A stretch of 64,000 bases of DNA. Source: an uncultured Flavobacteriales bacterium (GTDB lineage: Bacteria > Bacteroidota > Bacteroidia > Flavobacteriales_D > Sanyastnellaceae). The position numbers and the translations under genes were made by a program. The DNA lies in contig CAJQIB010000008.1 of NCBI GenBank assembly GCA_905478325.1, positions 234,751 to 298,750 of the forward strand, given 5' to 3'. The notes beneath the pieces were generated by a model that saw only the letters and a program-made list of their open reading frames with translations, ran no database searches and had not been told where the DNA came from. Positions within the stretch are counted from its first letter, which is position 1. Each line of letters opens with the position of its first letter. Positions 27,157 to 36,354 of the stretch are shown here, in pieces.

Positions 27157-29967
27157 ATGGATTACGACTTTCGCTCAATCGAGAAACGCTGGCAAGAAAC
27201 GTGGGACCGCAAAGCGGCCTATCGCGTAGCAGAAACTAGCGACCGCCCCAAGTACTACGTGTTGGATATGTTTCCATATCCTTCAGGAGCCGGACTGCAT
27301 GTTGGGCATCCATTGGGATACATCGCAAGCGATATATTCGCACGGTACAAACGGCTGCGCGGCTTCAATGTCTTGCATCCGATGGGCTATGACAGCTTTG
27401 GACTCCCTGCTGAGCAATATGCCATTCAAACAGGTCAGCACCCTGCTGTCACAACGGAAACAAATATTGCCCGTTACCGCGAACAGCTCGGACAACTGGG
27501 CTTTTGTTATGACTGGGATCGCGAGGTCCGGACGAGTGACCCCTCATATTATCGCTGGACTCAATGGATTTTTGGACAACTTTTTGAATCGTGGTATGAC
27601 ACGAAATCGGAATCTGCACAGCCAATTGAGGCCTTGATTGAGGCCATTGAATCAGATCGATGGGACTCTCTTGTTCCTGCTGCAGCTTCAAATTGGTGGG
27701 AATCACTTCCGGCAACTCTTTTGGCTCAGTGGGGAGAGGGGTTTTCTGGAAACCTCACCGCGCGTCTTTGGAAGGCCTGCACAGAACAAGAAAAATCGAC
27801 CATCCTGATGCAGTTTCGGTTGGCCTATCTCGCCGACAGTGAGGTGAACTGGTGCCCTGAATTGGGGACCGTTTTGGCCAATGATGAAGTGAAGGACGGT
27901 CTCAGTGAGCGGGGAGGACATCCTGTCGTTCGCAAACGCATGCGGCAGTGGATCATGCGCATAACAGCCTATGCCGATCGCCTCGTCGCAAATTTGGACG
28001 AATTGAATTGGACCGATAGCATTAAAGAGGCCCAGCGAAATTGGATTGGAAGAAGTGAAGGTGCGTCTGTCACCTTTGGCATTGAAGGCCATTTTGGAAG
28101 TCAAATTGATGTGTTTACAACACGTCCAGACACGATGTACGGCGTGAGCTTCATGGTTCTCGCTCCTGAACATCCACTCGTTGATCTGATCACTACACCG
28201 GAACAAATAGAAACAGTAAAAGCCTATCAAAAGGCAGCCGCTCGCAAATCTGAACGTGACCGCCAAGGAGCGGGAGACAAAGACATCTCTGGCTGCGACA
28301 CAGGGGCGTTTGCAATACACCCCCTCACTGGAGCAAAGCTACCCGTTTGGATTGCCGACTATGTGTTAGCGGGGTATGGTACCGGTGCGATCATGGCGGT
28401 CCCTGCTGGAGATGAGCGCGATTGGAAGTTTGCACAGCATTTCCATTTGTCCATCGCAAGTATTTTCAAAGGATTCGATTCGCAAGAAGCCGTGTGCACG
28501 GACAAGAAGGCCATTTTATGTGATTCTGAATCGCTCAATGAACTTCAAGCCGCAGAAGCCATTCCAAAGGCCATTGCCCTATTGGAGCAACTTGGAAAAG
28601 GGCGGGGACTGATCAACTTTAGAATCCGTGATGCCGTATTCAGTCGCCAGCGGTATTGGGGAGAACCGTTCCCAATCTATTACGAAAACGATGTCCCCAA
28701 ATTGATTCAGGAGAAGCAGGTAACGCTTCCGCCAGTGGACGCTTACTTGCCAACCTCGGAAGGTGAACCCCCATTGGCTCGAGCGAATAAGGAGGATTGG
28801 AATGTCTTCGAAGGGGACCGCATGGAATACAACACCATGCCAGGATGGGCGGGATCAAGCTGGTACTTCCTCCGGTATATGGACCCGCAGAATGCTTCTG
28901 CCTTTTGCAGCCGTGAAAAATCAGATTATTGGGGACAAGTCGATCTGTATGTTGGTGGAGCCGAGCATACCACCGGTCACCTCTTGTATTCACGCTTTTG
29001 GACGAAGTTCTTATTCGATCGTGGATTCATCGGTTTCAATGAGCCGTTCAAGCAAATGATCAACCAAGGGATGATTCTTGGTCGGTCCAGCTTTGTCTAC
29101 CGGATTCAGGGAACACAAACCTTTGTCACTGCTGAACAGCGTAAAGAACACAAGACACAGCGTCTTCATGTCGATATTGGACTTGTTCAAGCGGACAAAT
29201 TGGATCTGGATGGGTTCAGAAAATGGCGCAGTGAATTCGCTGATGCTACGTTCATTTTAAATGCGGACGACTCCTACACTTGCGGGTATGAAGTGGAGAA
29301 AATGTCCAAGTCGAAATTCAATGTTCAAACGCCAGACGAACTCGTCGAGCGCTATGGAGCAGATACATTGCGCTGTTATGAGATGTTTTTGGGGCCCTTG
29401 ACCCAGCATAAACCTTGGGATACGCAGGGGATCAGTGGGGTCCACAACTTTCTACGCAAGCTGAACCGATTGTATCTGACGGTCTCGGATGATCCGCCCA
29501 CAGACGATGCGCTACGCGCATACAACAAGACGGTTCGGAAGGTAACAGAGGACTTGGATCGTCATGCATTCAATACCGTCATCAGCGCGCTAATGATTGG
29601 CGTTAATGAGCTGACAGATGCTGGCTGCCAATCTGCATCCATCCTCAAACCACTTGCGATACTGGTTAGCCCGGTAGCTCCACACTTGGCCGAAGAGTTG
29701 TTTCAAATGGCAGGAGGCACTGGACTTGTTGTTTCCTCTGAATGGCCCGAATGGGATGAACAGTGGCTGACCAGCGATCACGTCACGTACCCCGTCTCAT
29801 TCAATGGAAAGGTTCGGTTCCAGATGGAAGCGGCAACTTCGGCCGACAAGCAGGAGGTCGAAACCCAGGTCCTAGCAGATGAACGCACGGTAAAACAATT
29901 GGAGGGCAAAGTCGTCCGAAAAATCATTGTTGTCCCAGGACGCATCATCAACATCGTCGCGAACTAA
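27157..29967 (+). CDS. leuS: Leucyl-tRNA synthetase
   Basis: Charges tRNA-Leu. It has 936 residues with a normal HIGH motif, PYPSGAGLHVGHPLGYIASD (HVGH at 48-51), and a KMSKS motif, VEKMSKSKFNV. The CP1 editing domain is intact (VFTTRPDTMYGVSFMVLAPE). Two inserts make it longer than the E. coli enzyme: one after the catalytic N-terminus (about 150-215) and one before KMSKS (about 645-710). Both are usual in Bacteroidota. It is transcribed alone. Confidence 0.95.
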   Translation: MDYDFRSIEKRWQETWDRKAAYRVAETSDRPKYYVLDMFPYPSGAGLHVGHPLGYIASDIFARYKRLRGFNVLHPMGYDSFGLPAEQYAIQTGQHPAVTTETNIARYREQLGQLGFCYDWDREVRTSDPSYYRWTQWIFGQLFESWYDTKSESAQPIEALIEAIESDRWDSLVPAAASNWWESLPATLLAQWGEGFSGNLTARLWKACTEQEKSTILMQFRLAYLADSEVNWCPELGTVLANDEVKDGLSERGGHPVVRKRMRQWIMRITAYADRLVANLDELNWTDSIKEAQRNWIGRSEGASVTFGIEGHFGSQIDVFTTRPDTMYGVSFMVLAPEHPLVDLITTPEQIETVKAYQKAAARKSERDRQGAGDKDISGCDTGAFAIHPLTGAKLPVWIADYVLAGYGTGAIMAVPAGDERDWKFAQHFHLSIASIFKGFDSQEAVCTDKKAILCDSESLNELQAAEAIPKAIALLEQLGKGRGLINFRIRDAVFSRQRYWGEPFPIYYENDVPKLIQEKQVTLPPVDAYLPTSEGEPPLARANKEDWNVFEGDRMEYNTMPGWAGSSWYFLRYMDPQNASAFCSREKSDYWGQVDLYVGGAEHTTGHLLYSRFWTKFLFDRGFIGFNEPFKQMINQGMILGRSSFVYRIQGTQTFVTAEQRKEHKTQRLHVDIGLVQADKLDLDGFRKWRSEFADATFILNADDSYTCGYEVEKMSKSKFNVQTPDELVERYGADTLRCYEMFLGPLTQHKPWDTQGISGVHNFLRKLNRLYLTVSDDPPTDDALRAYNKTVRKVTEDLDRHAFNTVISALMIGVNELTDAGCQSASILKPLAILVSPVAPHLAEELFQMAGGTGLVVSSEWPEWDEQWLTSDHVTYPVSFNGKVRFQMEAATSADKQEVETQVLADERTVKQLEGKVVRKIIVVPGRIINIVAN

Positions 29968-30087
29968 CTCCTGTTTAGCGATTCATAAAAGTGTTTGGTG
30001 CGTTATTTTATCGGTTTTATCTTGATTTTCTCTGGTAAAAATCGGACATTGGGTCCTTGGGCCTAGTCCCGAACCAAAACTCGCTTG
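29968..30087. other. Intergenic gap after leuS
   Basis: About 120 bp, AT-rich, without a convincing hairpin terminator or a consensus -7 box. TATCTTGA is the nearest -7-like sequence. Confidence 0.3.
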
Positions 30088-32025
30088 ATGAAATTTCCGT
30101 TGCGAATTATTCTGTTGCTCACCCTTGGTGCAGCTATGACCTTGCACCCTTTTGGGGCTAAAGCCAGCAGCTCATTTCATCGCATGAATTTGGTGGACGG
30201 CTGCACAGATGAAATCGCTTGCAACTTCGACCCGACGGCTACCGCGGATGATGGGTCTTGCGACTACTTCTCTTGCCTCATTGGCTGCATGGATTCGATG
30301 GCGTGCAATTTCAACGCCGCGGCATTGTACCCAAACAACGGAACCTGTGAATATCAATCCTGCTTCGGGTGTATGGATGTATCCGCTTGCAACTTTGACA
30401 ACACAGCGACCATTCCAAATGAAAATGCGTGTGATTACACGTGCTTCGGATGCTCCGACTTCACGGCGTGTAATTTCGACCCCAGCGCGACATCACCAAA
30501 TCTCGCAGCGTGCTTCTACGCAACTCCCGATTTTGATTGCGAAGGAAACCCCACTGGCTGCGGTGGATGTGAGCCGCTTTTCATTGCTGATTTTACGGAC
30601 GAAGTCATGGAGTGTAGCGAGCAATTGCCGTTGACCAGTTTGGATACCGTTGTGGCCGTAGGAAGTTGCACCGGGGATACGTTGCCCCATGCCATGTTCG
30701 CCGCAGATATGCGAGATAACGTGGTCATCAATGCCGGGTTTACTGGCGTCGGAACCGGAACAGATGGAGCCATTCGCATCCTGGGTTTGACTTCCTTGGG
30801 ATTATCTGAGAGTGATTACTTTATTGAGACTGTCCCTCTCATTCTAACGCGTTTCTCCAACGGCGTAGCAACCCTTACAGGTGAAGTTGCCAATGCTGTA
30901 AACCCGCATTTAACGTGGTCTGTGCATCTGACTTTCGAAGATGCCCAAACAGCAAGTACGTGGTTGGATGCTGACCCTTCACATGGATTGGTTGCCGCGA
31001 ATGGATGTTCTATGGATCCGGACAATGTCCTGGTATACCGCCTCAAAGCGGACCAAAGCTTTTTGATCGGCAAGGACAGTTACCTCAATTCTTATTTGAA
31101 ACTGAGCCACATGCCCTTCAATGAAAACAAACGATTTCAGTTGGGTCAAGGAGCAAATAGCAGCAACTGTGCGTATGGATTTGGCGGTTGGTTTGCTTGG
31201 GAAGGTCAGGTGCTTGGCACTCCCGTCATGGGCATGACCGGGGATGTTGTCATCGATCTAAGCTCAGATGGAGTCAACGTGGTTCCGTGCGGATCAGAAT
31301 CGACTGCCCTCTTCTATTCCGTGCTCAATCCGGATTGCGGACAATTGACCGAAGCCGCTCAGATCTTCAATCGCCTCGACATATCGGCCCCTATATGGAC
31401 TGGAGACTGCGCCGTTGAAATCACGCTGTGCGCGGATGAAGGCGACGTTTCTCCATCCATCCCATCGCCTTGTGCAATGGCATTCGAAGACGCCTGCAAT
31501 GACCCGCTTTTGTTTTCCTTCACAGAATCGTTGGTAACAGGAGACACGCTAGGTGGAGGGGCCTTTGTCCTTGAGAGGACCTATTCTGCAGAAGATTGCT
31601 CTGGGAACATCGGTGTCTTTATGCAGACCATCGCATTTGCTGGCGAAACGTGTCCTGAACAGGTAGACCTCGTGGCACAAGAAACCCATGGATTCTTCAA
31701 CCACAATGCATTCGGTTCCAATGCTTCCTCAATGAGCGGTGATTGGATGGCTAAGATCGCGTCTTCAAGCGCTCCGTTCGTTCATCCGAACCCCTCAAAA
31801 GGAACCGCGTGGTTGAATTGGACAAGTCAACGCTCCGGGAAAACGACCCTTGAAGTCTTTCATGCAGATGGCTCAATGGCGTTAAGCCCCATCGTACTTC
31901 AGGTTACTTCCAATGAACACCAGCGCGTTCAGTTGGTTGGAACCACTCTGCCTGCGGGCATCTATTTCGTTCGCATCCTGTCAAGCGCCGGCAAACAAGT
32001 TGTTCCCTGGGTGGTGATTGACTAA
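30088..32025 (+). CDS. T9SS-secreted protein with Cys-rich ACNFD repeats
   Basis: A predicted type IX secretion cargo of about 645 residues. It has an N-terminal signal peptide (LLLTLGAAMTLHPFGAKA). Four tandem Cys repeats (about 38-143) follow, of the pattern GCxDxxACNFDxxAxxxxxxC seen in many marine Bacteroidota exoproteins. A central region (about 160-600) matches no enzyme I recognise. The C-terminal about 75 residues form a type A sorting domain (FVHPNPSKGTAWLNW to ending PAGIYFVRILSSAGKQVV). It is likely surface-attached or released. The following repeat protein is 83 bp downstream and may be co-expressed. Confidence 0.82.
   Translation: MKFPLRIILLLTLGAAMTLHPFGAKASSSFHRMNLVDGCTDEIACNFDPTATADDGSCDYFSCLIGCMDSMACNFNAAALYPNNGTCEYQSCFGCMDVSACNFDNTATIPNENACDYTCFGCSDFTACNFDPSATSPNLAACFYATPDFDCEGNPTGCGGCEPLFIADFTDEVMECSEQLPLTSLDTVVAVGSCTGDTLPHAMFAADMRDNVVINAGFTGVGTGTDGAIRILGLTSLGLSESDYFIETVPLILTRFSNGVATLTGEVANAVNPHLTWSVHLTFEDAQTASTWLDADPSHGLVAANGCSMDPDNVLVYRLKADQSFLIGKDSYLNSYLKLSHMPFNENKRFQLGQGANSSNCAYGFGGWFAWEGQVLGTPVMGMTGDVVIDLSSDGVNVVPCGSESTALFYSVLNPDCGQLTEAAQIFNRLDISAPIWTGDCAVEITLCADEGDVSPSIPSPCAMAFEDACNDPLLFSFTESLVTGDTLGGGAFVLERTYSAEDCSGNIGVFMQTIAFAGETCPEQVDLVAQETHGFFNHNAFGSNASSMSGDWMAKIASSSAPFVHPNPSKGTAWLNWTSQRSGKTTLEVFHADGSMALSPIVLQVTSNEHQRVQLVGTTLPAGIYFVRILSSAGKQVVPWVVID
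30199..30516 (+). repeat. Four tandem Cys-rich repeats (coding)
   Basis: Four units of about 26-28 codons, each with GC(T/M/S)D, then ACNF(D/N), and a closing Cys. The Cys spacing is conserved while the rest diverges. They lie in the N-terminal part of the T9SS cargo. Confidence 0.8.
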
Positions 32026-32108
32026 AGGCATTGAAACGCTGGTGCGACCAAGCCATGCCGGTATCCCTAACGATTTTCCTACCTTGTGATTCAGTAAATT
32101 CATTTGGT

Positions 32109-33338
32109 ATGACCCTTTCATATTCACCCGCTTCAGCCTTTTTTCGCGCTCCGTTTCGTGTGCTCACCTCCCTGCTTCTGTGCTCCATTGCATGGGCTGG
32201 AATGGCACAAGACGCCAGTTATGATGGCTTGCCATACAATCCAGACAACAACAATGACGGGTTGATTGACGTCAGTGATCTCCTCGTTTTCTTGCCGTAC
32301 TACGGCGAGTCATTCATTCCAGATGGCATCATCCCAGTTGCATTTGGAGGAACCGGTTCTGCCAATGCCACAGGTGCCCGTGATTCGCTAGGTCTCTCCT
32401 CAATCAAAGATTCCATTTGGGGTTCGCCTGCCTCTAGCTACACGTGGTCCAACGGGTCCATGCGGGTGATGCAGCGATTTGCTCAAGGCTATAACATCAC
32501 TGCCACGGGATTATACGCGCATGCTTCAGGCACCAACACAAGTGCCACGGGGGCGTATTCCAATGCTCAAAATCGCCAAACGATTGCAAGCGCTACCTGT
32601 TCCAGCGCGGAAGGAGAAGGAACGACCGCAAGTGGCACCGCTTCACATTCGGAAGGAATGCTCTCTCAAGCAAGTGCATTAGCTGCCCACGCGGAGGGCT
32701 ACAATACGGACGCCACATCAAATTACAGCCACTCTGAAGGATACGCGACCCTTGCTGGAAGCACCGCTGCGCATGCCGAGGGATTTCAAACCAATGCTCT
32801 CGGATTGTACAGCCACACCGAAGGCCGTGAAACTGACGCAAGTGGCACCGCTGCGCATAGTGAAGGCCAGTATACCATCGCTTCGGGCGAATTGTCTCAT
32901 GCTGAAGGATTCGAATCCATCGCAGATGGATATGCGAGTCATGCGGGCGGATATGGTTCAACCGCAACAGGCCTCTATAGCCGAGCAACGGGTCGTTCAA
33001 CCGTCTCTACGGCAACAGCCTCCTCTGCTTTTGGCAACTCAACCATAGCCGATCAGGAAAATTCCATGGTCCTGGGACAATTCAATTTAAGCGGCGCTAC
33101 CGACGTCCTTTTCGCCATTGGAAATGGCTCAGACGACAATGCACGTTCCAATGCCATGGACATTCAGGCAGACGGAACCATGCGCCTTCAAGGCAATGCT
33201 GAGGTTGTCGGGGAGGTATTCGTCGGGGAAGTTGCCGTTGGTGCGACCCTCGATTCATTGATGAACACCATTTCATCTATGCAGCTGACAATCATGTCTT
33301 TACAAGCTCAAGTTGAGGCCTTGACTGGCGGTGAATAA
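32109..33338 (+). CDS. Secreted protein with trimeric-adhesin-head-like repeats
   Basis: About 409 residues. A signal peptide (RVLTSLLLCSIAWAGMAQ) leads into a short calcium-loop-like unit, NNNDGLIDVSDLLVFLPYYG, common in Bacteroidota exoproteins. Residues about 125-320 are left-handed parallel-roll type repeats rich in SHAEG, AHSEG and TASGT units, as in YadA/Hep-Hag heads and phage tail-fibre peptidase G2 domains. A short coiled coil (LDSLMNTISSMQLTIMSLQA) ends it. There is no membrane anchor and no T9SS tail, so the display mechanism is unclear. The start chosen places the signal peptide first. Trimerisation is inferred from the fold type. Confidence 0.75.
   Translation: MTLSYSPASAFFRAPFRVLTSLLLCSIAWAGMAQDASYDGLPYNPDNNNDGLIDVSDLLVFLPYYGESFIPDGIIPVAFGGTGSANATGARDSLGLSSIKDSIWGSPASSYTWSNGSMRVMQRFAQGYNITATGLYAHASGTNTSATGAYSNAQNRQTIASATCSSAEGEGTTASGTASHSEGMLSQASALAAHAEGYNTDATSNYSHSEGYATLAGSTAAHAEGFQTNALGLYSHTEGRETDASGTAAHSEGQYTIASGELSHAEGFESIADGYASHAGGYGSTATGLYSRATGRSTVSTATASSAFGNSTIADQENSMVLGQFNLSGATDVLFAIGNGSDDNARSNAMDIQADGTMRLQGNAEVVGEVFVGEVAVGATLDSLMNTISSMQLTIMSLQAQVEALTGGE
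32482..33081 (+). repeat. Degenerate head-type tandem repeats (coding)
   Basis: About a dozen units of 14-16 codons centred on (A/S)H(A/S)EG and (T/A)(A/S)G(T/L)(A/Y). Near-identical DNA such as GCAAGTGGCACCGCT recurs between units, hinting at duplication. Confidence 0.7.
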
Positions 33339-33363
33339 GCTCGTCGGAACGAAAAAAACGCAT

Positions 33364-33394
33364 AAAAAAAATCCCCAACCTAAGGCTGAGGATT
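33364..33394 (-). terminator. Rho-independent terminator of tRNA-Gln (possibly bidirectional)
   Basis: On the minus strand an 11 bp stem (AATCCTCAGCC paired with GGTTGGGGATT, with two G-T pairs) and a 3-base loop TTA are followed by seven T. It lies 10 bases after the tRNA. In the other direction TTTTCTCT follows the stem, so it may also stop the adhesin-head gene. Confidence 0.8.
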
Positions 33395-33403
33395 TTCTCT
33401 ACG

Positions 33404-33474
33404 TTCCCCGACCAGGACTCGAACCTGGAATAACGGCACCAAAAACCGGTGTGTTACCATTACACCATCGGGGA
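33404..33474 (-). tRNA. tRNA-Gln (anticodon TTG)
   Basis: Full cloverleaf: acceptor TCCCCGA pairs with TCGGGGA. The D arm is GTGTAATGGTAACAC, and the anticodon loop TTTTGGT gives TTG. The T arm is CCAGG-TTCGAGT-CCTGG, and the discriminator is A. CCA is not encoded. The first anticodon-stem pair is a C-T mismatch. Confidence 0.95.
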
Positions 33475-33491
33475 ATGTGCATCCGACCAAA

Positions 33492-33504
33492 CTTAGGCCC
33501 TAAG
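33492..33504. other. Palindrome in the tRNA-Gln leader region
   Basis: CTTAGG-C-CCTAAG, perfect six-base arms. It lies between the -7 box and the tRNA, around the predicted transcription start. Confidence 0.4.
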
Positions 33505-33510
33505 CGACGG

Positions 33511-33545
33511 CAAAGATAAAAAGGTTTCCCTTAAGAAAAAGCCAA
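33511..33545 (-). promoter_or_regulatory. tRNA-Gln promoter
   Basis: The minus strand carries TATCTTTG, an exact -7 consensus. A TTG lies 24 bases upstream, slightly wide spacing. The tRNA begins about 37 bases after the box. Confidence 0.5.
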
Positions 33546-33572
33546 ACGTTACACTTCCTTTATCTTGGTGGC

Positions 33573-35024
33573 ATGCTGCAATTATTGAACTTGATCGGAT
33601 CAGAATTAAAACCTGCGAATGACGGGGAATGGCTTGACCAAATAGAACCGGCTACGGGAGAAATTACGGGACGATTGCCCCGGTCAAAGGCATCTGATGT
33701 TGACCATGCGTATGCTGCTGCTGCCCAGGCCTTTCCAACGTGGAGTACCACCCCCGTTGAACGCCGTGCAGCCTGTTTGAGGAAGTTGGCGCAGCTCATT
33801 TCGCACAACAGTGCACAGCTTGCAGAAGCCGAATCTCGCGACAATGGAAAGCCCATTTCGTTGGCCCAAAGCGTGGATATCCCTCGAGCAGAACAAAATC
33901 TCGCATTTTTCGCAAGTGCCATCGAGCAGTTTTCATCGGAAGCACACATTCCAGCAGGACCTGCCCACATCAATTACACCCATCGAAAACCGATCGGAGT
34001 CGTGGGGTGCATCTCTCCTTGGAACCTTCCTCTCTACCTCTTTACCTGGAAAATCGCACCTGCACTCGCTGCAGGCAATTGCGTCATTGCCAAACCTTCC
34101 GAGATTACGCCCGTGACAGCCTGGATGCTCTCGCAATGGGTACTTGAGGCCGGATTCCCTCCTGGCGTGCTCAACATTGTTCACGGCCTTGGCCCAGAAG
34201 TCGGGCAAGCCATTGTTTCGCACCCTTCCATCAAAGCCATCTCATTCACGGGTGGAACCGTCACCGGCGCTCACATTGCCCGCACTGCAGGTCCCATGTT
34301 CAAAAAAATGAGTCTGGAACTTGGCGGCAAAAACCCGGCGATCATCTTCGCTGATTGCGATTTCGAAAAAGCGTTGCAAACGACCATTCGTTCTTCGTTT
34401 GCGAATCAAGGACAAATCTGCCTGTGCTCATCGCGCATCCTCATTGAAGATTCCATTTACGACCGCTTCCGAGATGCCTTGATTGAAAAAGTGGGACGGA
34501 TGCAGCCCAATGACCCCATGCTTCCGGAAACCAAAATGGGCGCCGTGGTATCCCTTGCCCATCGGGATAAAATAATGGGTCACATTCAATCTGCTCAAGC
34601 CGAAGGAGCAACATTGTTATGCGGTGGAAGCATCGCCGATGCTCCGAACGCGCGCTGCGAAGGGGGGTATTTCGTTCAACCAACCGTCTTTGAAGATGCC
34701 GGTCCCGAGTGTAGAATCAACCAAGAAGAAGTTTTCGGACCGGTCATCACCCTGCAACGATTCCACACGGAAGATGAGGCCGTTCAACTAGCCAATTCCA
34801 GTCCTTTTGGATTGGCTTGTACCATTTGGACTCAACATATTGGGAAAGCTCACCGGGTTGCTGCCGGTGTTGAAAGTGGCATCGCTTGGATCAACTGCTG
34901 GTTGGTCCGTGACCTAAGAACTCCTTTTGGTGGAGTGAAAGACTCTGGAGTCGGTCGAGAGGGCGGTTGGAATGCTTTGCAGTTCTTTACGGAACCTCAA
35001 AACGTCTGCATTTCAATCACCTGA
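33573..35024 (+). CDS. Aldehyde dehydrogenase, 2-aminomuconate/hydroxymuconate semialdehyde type
   Basis: NAD-dependent aldehyde dehydrogenase of 483 residues. The cofactor-binding and active-site motifs are complete: ISPWNLPLYLFTWKIAPALA, GFPPGVLNIVHG, ISFTGGTVTGAHIA, the general-base Glu in SLELGGKNPAIIF, and the nucleophilic Cys in FANQGQICLCSSRI. The GQICLCSSR form and the overall pattern resemble 2-aminomuconic and 2-hydroxymuconic semialdehyde dehydrogenases, which act in tryptophan/kynurenine or catechol breakdown. The exact substrate is not certain, and no pathway partners are adjacent. Confidence 0.85.
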   Translation: MLQLLNLIGSELKPANDGEWLDQIEPATGEITGRLPRSKASDVDHAYAAAAQAFPTWSTTPVERRAACLRKLAQLISHNSAQLAEAESRDNGKPISLAQSVDIPRAEQNLAFFASAIEQFSSEAHIPAGPAHINYTHRKPIGVVGCISPWNLPLYLFTWKIAPALAAGNCVIAKPSEITPVTAWMLSQWVLEAGFPPGVLNIVHGLGPEVGQAIVSHPSIKAISFTGGTVTGAHIARTAGPMFKKMSLELGGKNPAIIFADCDFEKALQTTIRSSFANQGQICLCSSRILIEDSIYDRFRDALIEKVGRMQPNDPMLPETKMGAVVSLAHRDKIMGHIQSAQAEGATLLCGGSIADAPNARCEGGYFVQPTVFEDAGPECRINQEEVFGPVITLQRFHTEDEAVQLANSSPFGLACTIWTQHIGKAHRVAAGVESGIAWINCWLVRDLRTPFGGVKDSGVGREGGWNALQFFTEPQNVCISIT

Positions 35025-35316
35025 AATGATTGAAATGGATTGAACGCGTTACACACAGAATTTTCACCACATATACTCACCGCCTTTGTCCATATTGGAC
35101 TTCTGGCCGTTCGTGAAAAACCATCCTAGTGTATGGTCAATCCAATATGAAAGCGCGCGTAGTTTGTTGTGAACCATAGAGGCGTCGTTTAGTGGACATG
35201 TCGAATCTATGTCAAAATGACACTATATGAACATTTTATTCTTAAGAAAATTGTTCACTCTAGACGAAACTTATTTACAGCCGGATGAACTTAGAGGGTT
35301 CTACCAACTTCAGATC
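35025..35316. other. 292 bp gap upstream of the OmpA-like gene
   Basis: No supported gene or RNA. It holds a 9 bp inverted repeat (CATATTGGA at 35091-35099 and TCCAATATG at 35141-35149, 41 bases apart). No exact TAnnTTTG box was found. Confidence 0.5.
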
Positions 35317-36291
35317 ATGCGACTCAATTCGGCTCTCCTTTTCGCGCTAATTTTTCTGACTGCATTCTCTGGATGCGTTTCAATGAAGCAATTCGATGCC
35401 TTACAATCTGACTTCGATACACTGGAACGAAAAAGCCAGATGCTCACATTGGCAAGTCAAGATGGCGAAATCGACCGTCGCGAACTCAGTGGACGTGTCA
35501 ATGTGCTTACCCAAGCGCAACAGCAACTGGCTCTTGATACGGCTCGATTGGGTCGTGAGGTAACGCGGGTAGAGGCTGACATTGAACGACTGCGTGAATT
35601 GAACGATGTATTGACAACCGAAAGTTCTTCCAAGATGGCCGCCATCAATGAGGAAAATCGGGCATTGCTCGCAGATCTCAGTCGCGTTCGTCAAGAACTT
35701 CAAACCCAAGAAGATGCGTTGAACGAGTTGAGCCGTAATCTTGAATTGCGTCAATCACAATTGGCAGAGCGCTCCAAACGCGTTCAAGAATTGGAGGGGC
35801 TTCTTGCCGCACGTGATGCCGCAGCAGAAGCATTGAGAAGTCAACTCGCCCAAGCTTTATTGGGTTTCGCAGACCGCGGATTGAGCGTAGAACAACGCAA
35901 CGGCAAAGTGTATGTGAGTTTGGAAGCACAGCTCCTTTTTCCCTCAGGAAGCACGCGGATCAATCCTGACGGTCAGCAAGCACTCAGAGACCTCGCTGCC
36001 GTAATCAGTAGCCAAGAGCAACTGGAAATCATTGTAGAGGGTCATACAGACACGGATCAACTCTCGTCGACCTCGATACCGAAGAATAACTGGGAGTTGA
36101 GCGTCTTGCGTTCCACGGCTGTTATTGAGATTCTGACTGTGTCAGGTGTCAGCCCAAATGCCCTTGCAGCGTCTGGTCGAAGTGAATACCACCCGTTGGA
36201 CGAAACAGACAAGGCCCGCAATCGCCGCATTGAAATCATCATTGCACCGAACTTGGATCCGTTGTTCGACCTCATCCGATTACCGGAATAA
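35317..36291 (+). CDS. OmpA-family lipoprotein with coiled coil
   Basis: Outer-membrane lipoprotein of about 324 residues that should tether the envelope to peptidoglycan. The start chosen gives the signal peptide MRLNSALLFALIFLTAF with lipobox FSGC. A long coiled coil (about 30-200) is followed by the OmpA C-terminal domain (about 215-310): LFPSGSTRINPDGQQAL, IVEGHTDTDQ and the peptidoglycan-binding DKARNRRIEIII. An upstream in-frame ATG exists but would bury the signal peptide. Confidence 0.87.
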   Translation: MRLNSALLFALIFLTAFSGCVSMKQFDALQSDFDTLERKSQMLTLASQDGEIDRRELSGRVNVLTQAQQQLALDTARLGREVTRVEADIERLRELNDVLTTESSSKMAAINEENRALLADLSRVRQELQTQEDALNELSRNLELRQSQLAERSKRVQELEGLLAARDAAAEALRSQLAQALLGFADRGLSVEQRNGKVYVSLEAQLLFPSGSTRINPDGQQALRDLAAVISSQEQLEIIVEGHTDTDQLSSTSIPKNNWELSVLRSTAVIEILTVSGVSPNALAASGRSEYHPLDETDKARNRRIEIIIAPNLDPLFDLIRLPE

Positions 36292-36354
36292 GCCGTTCAG
36301 TGCACCTTGGATTGTACGGTGCTCATTAGGCTTACCCAGTCAGAAGGCCCGTCA

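Noticed and set aside
27703..28320. 205-residue minus-strand frame inside leuS
   Set aside because: Shadow of leuS; no motif, no promoter, no neighbours.
30199..33081. CRISPR array or DNA satellite
   Set aside because: The repeats are in-frame protein repeats with diverged DNA and no uniform spacers.
33331..33519. 62-residue frame containing VPRPGLEPG
   Set aside because: This is the translation of a tRNA gene read on the wrong strand, a common false protein.
36300..36330. GCACC/GGTGC inverted repeat after the OmpA-like gene
   Set aside because: Five-base arms, a long loop and no T-run, so support as a bidirectional terminator is too weak.
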